Shown: piece after piece, positions 61,701-64,000 of the stretch
Numbering within the stretch: the stretch's first letter is position 1
How the letters are laid out: every line of letters begins with the position of its first letter
Assembly (NCBI GenBank): GCA_012064415.1
Contig: SSNU01000132.1
Location: 238,236-302,235 of the forward strand
Reading direction: 5' to 3'
Source of the DNA: Gyrodactylus bullatarudis
Lineage: Eukaryota; Platyhelminthes; Monogenea; Gyrodactylidea; Gyrodactylidae
Length of the DNA: 64,000 nucleotides
Made by a program: the position numbers and the translations under genes
The notes under the pieces: model-generated
What the model saw: the letters and a program-made list of their open reading frames with translations, nothing else
Told to the model about the DNA's origin: nothing
The model's database searches: none

Positions 61701-63202
61701 ATTCGAAAACTCAAAAATAATCATAAGTTCAATAAATCAAAACTCTTCTCGGTTCTTAAATTGAAGTAGACCTACTGATACGATTGCACGTCTTGACATG
61801 ACTAAATGAGATTGTATTTGATTTCCCACGTCACACATAAAATGATGAACTAATGTGGTGCATTCTGATTGGTTTGAATATTTCTAACCAACTAAATCAA
61901 AGCAATTTACTTTGTTCTCTATACAATGACGTGGTATTGATGTCTCAACCTATATCATTAAAAATGCAAATAGATTATCAACTCTTGAAAATAATACTTT
62001 ATTGAAAAAATAATACATTATAAGATGCTATAACTCTGGACTCTAGGGTCCAAAGGAAAATCTGAAAAGCCCAACTTGATTTTCAGAGCCGAGAAAAGCT
62101 CTGGTTAAAATATGATTTTTAAGACATTTTGAGGCCCTAATTATGACTATTCAAAATCAAAGTTTAAATTTTCGACCAAAGTTGTTTAAATAAAATTATT
62201 ATACTTCTCTTAGTCTTCTTGTTTATGACGAAACCAACAGAGGAACTTAAACAGGAAATAGAATAACTGAGAATTAGTTTTTCACATATTCTATGCTAAA
62301 TCCTAATTTACTATCTAAAATAATGAATAAACCAAGCATAATGTATTTGTTTATCAGTGATAAATGGAGAGAATAGTCAAGCATTAATGTTGTTACCATA
62401 TGATAACCTTCTTTTCTCTTACAAAACACTATCAACATTACTAAAGTCTTTGTGCCACAGAAGTACACCCATGATAAATTGATTTTAATATGAAAATCTT
62501 GTGATAATATAGAAATGTTCATTTAATGATCAAGTTTTTCATTTGTTAAATTTATTCAAACTAATTTATAATCGTTACACAACAGTATTCATTTCAGAAA
62601 ATTAAATTGAATAATACTAAGAGATAGATTAAAAGTGATTGAAATCATCACAAAATGACCAGAGTAGTCCTGATATGTTTTTGTGTTTCTTTCCAAAAAA
62701 ATCGAATTTCATGCAAAAATAAACTGAAATCGAATTCAGCCAAAGTCTATGATTCAAAGGTTTTCAAGACTGGGAATTCAAAATTAAGATTGATTAATCG
62801 TAAATAATGTAAAAAAACTGCAGTATAATTTTAGAAAAATTAAATTATGAGATAAAATCATATTGATGAAATTGTCTTAAAATTTTTTTAGAGTATCATT
62901 TTATATTCTCTAATATAAAAAATTCATTTTGCCTCTAAATTATGTTGGGATATTGGTTTTGTCAAGCCAAAGTAAATGTGCAATAATGTATTATTTTTGT
63001 TTGTAGAAGCGGGCGTAGTCAATTATCAGATTCCAATAGTGATATTAACGGAATCGAATTCAAGTCAAACTCCCCAAATTTTATAAATAAAAAGGCCAAC
63101 GTCCAGGTTAGAGACGACCCACATCAGAAAGTTTTATCAAGAGTCATAAAAATGGATAATTTCAAGCAACTGCCAAACCAGTCATCTCCCATTTCCACTA
63201 AA
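58744..63202 (+). CDS. S6K: Ribosomal protein S6 kinase (p70 S6K-type AGC kinase), 3' end outside window
   Basis: Exons 58744-58812 (tentative), 58837-58967, 59010-59671, 60269-60728 and 63007-63202, with matching phases (1518 nt, 506 aa so far). The last exon ends at a GTAAGT donor, so the gene continues beyond the window or past 63203. An acidic N-terminus precedes the kinase domain: glycine loop GKGGYG, catalytic Lys in FAMKVLKK (about K125), HRD-type YRDLKLEN, DFG at about 238, and a T-loop TNTFCGTIEYMAPE whose Thr is the PDK1 site in the family. The AGC tail carries LTPPFKP, a Ser/Asp turn motif, and a hydrophobic motif FHGFSYV with Ser where human S6K1 has Thr389. It acts in the cytosol below TORC1, phosphorylating ribosomal protein S6 and translation factors. 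Ser-rich C-terminal sequence follows. The 24-nt first intron is doubtful, so the N-terminus may differ. Confidence 0.9.
60729..63006 (+). other. 2.3-kb intron of the S6 kinase gene
   Basis: Bounded by GTTAGC at 60729 and TTGTAG ending at 63006. No other gene is recognised inside; the minus-strand ORF 62274-62522 has no domain. Confidence 0.7.
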
Positions 63203-64000
63203 GTAAGTGACTTTCTTCTTTCAAAGTTGGTTTTGAAATGCTTAAAATTTTGCCAAATTGGAATATTTTTTTTTTCATAGAAAAACTCTCAATCTTAATC
63301 TTGTGACCAGTTTTGATCTTTATATGATATTATCCATTGGGGCCTCAAGAAATATGACCTAAAAATTCATTTGTAGGCGCCTATAATATGCTCTAACGAT
63401 TTTTTCCTAAATATCATATACAGTCAAACCATCGATTGAGCGGGAGGATTTTATCCCTTACACATTTTTATGAATAATTTTTCATTTCAACTGTGAAAAC
63501 TAATTCAGATTCAGAGTTATTTTCGTTGCTTAATTTTTATCGCTGAACGAATATTTTCTGTTTTAGTTTAGGCGTGAAAAGGGCTTGATTGGAACTCTAG
63601 TTATCACACCAGCTGTTGTATTATTTCTCTATTTACAAAAATTACATTAAGGCTTAAAAATTCTCCATTTTTCGTCGTACACATGTGAGACATGGCTCAA
63701 TCTTTTTAAAATTGTATAACCTATATTTTGATACCAAGTTTGAGATAATTACGATGAATTTCAATTTTCTCGCGTTCTGATTGGCCAATCATAAAAAATG
63801 TGCAAGGGATAAAACCCTCCCGCTCAATCGATGCTTTGACTGGTACTTATTTTAAGTTTTGTTCCCAAAGATCGATTTTCATCATCTAATTTTTCGATAA
63901 TTCATATACATGTACTACTTTTGTAAAATATTATTCTTCTTCTGAAACAATATTTATAATTTTCAAAATTGGGTGGCGTGGGTCATATGATTATCATGTA
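63203..64000 (+). other. Downstream intron of the S6 kinase gene (incomplete)
   Basis: Begins at GTAAGT (63203). I did not find a convincing next exon before the window ends. About half of the interval is a MITE (63421-63842). Confidence 0.55.
63421..63842. mobile_element. Tc1/mariner-type MITE with ~53-bp terminal inverted repeats
   Basis: Left end CAGTCAAACCATCGATTGAG, continuing through GCGGGAGGATTTTATCCC to about 63472. The right end at about 63791-63842 is its reverse complement with only a few substitutions. The element is 422 bp and has no transposase. The left end is preceded by TA; the right flank reads GTA, so a TA target duplication is likely but offset by one base. CAGT-starting ends beside TA are typical of Tc1/mariner. 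Confidence 0.82.

Overview
The window is AT-rich animal nuclear DNA: small spliceosomal introns, TATA/CCAAT promoters, a Fez-type homeotic zinc finger, a mitochondrial PDH E1-beta precursor, an S6 kinase and a Cys-loop receptor. Dispersed repeats, a LINE relic and a piggyBac element fill the non-coding part. An arthropod is most likely (the myosin light chain and S6K read most like arthropod proteins). A sea-louse-like copepod is my guess; no search was run.

Layout. 1-280: probable 3' end of a plus-strand gene entering from the left. 281-9100: gene-poor, with old repeats. 9191-10447 (+): three-exon FEZF/earmuff transcription factor. 13.9-15.5 kb (-): broken non-LTR retrotransposon. 15821-16381 and 19168-19548 (+): tandem small heat-shock protein genes with a shared promoter block; the second is N-terminally shortened. 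21450-22605 (-) and 22692-24464 (+): PDH E1-beta and a Hakai-type E3 ubiquitin ligase, head to head with 86 bp between start codons. 25064-26575 (-): intronless SLC16-like MFS transporter.

27.8-55.9 kb (-): one gene assembled here from eight coding exons whose reading phases all agree (1764 nt, 587 aa). It has a signal peptide, an extracellular domain with a C-x13-C pair and a WxPD motif, three membrane segments, a long loop and a fourth membrane segment. It is a very divergent nicotinic-type Cys-loop ligand-gated channel subunit. Its introns hold an intact piggyBac transposon with TTAA flanks (36984-39283), a LINE fragment, several foldback/MITE elements and two odd ORFs.

56942-57415 (+): intronless essential (alkali) myosin light chain. 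58744-63202 (+, 3' end outside the window): ribosomal protein S6 kinase in at least five exons, with a Tc1/mariner-type MITE in a downstream intron.

The genes are ordinary independent eukaryotic loci, not an operon. The most unusual items are the divergent Cys-loop receptor, the apparently intact piggyBac with a repeated palindromic module at its transposase start, the SR-rich Hakai, and very short introns (34 and 42 nt well supported, 24 nt doubtful).
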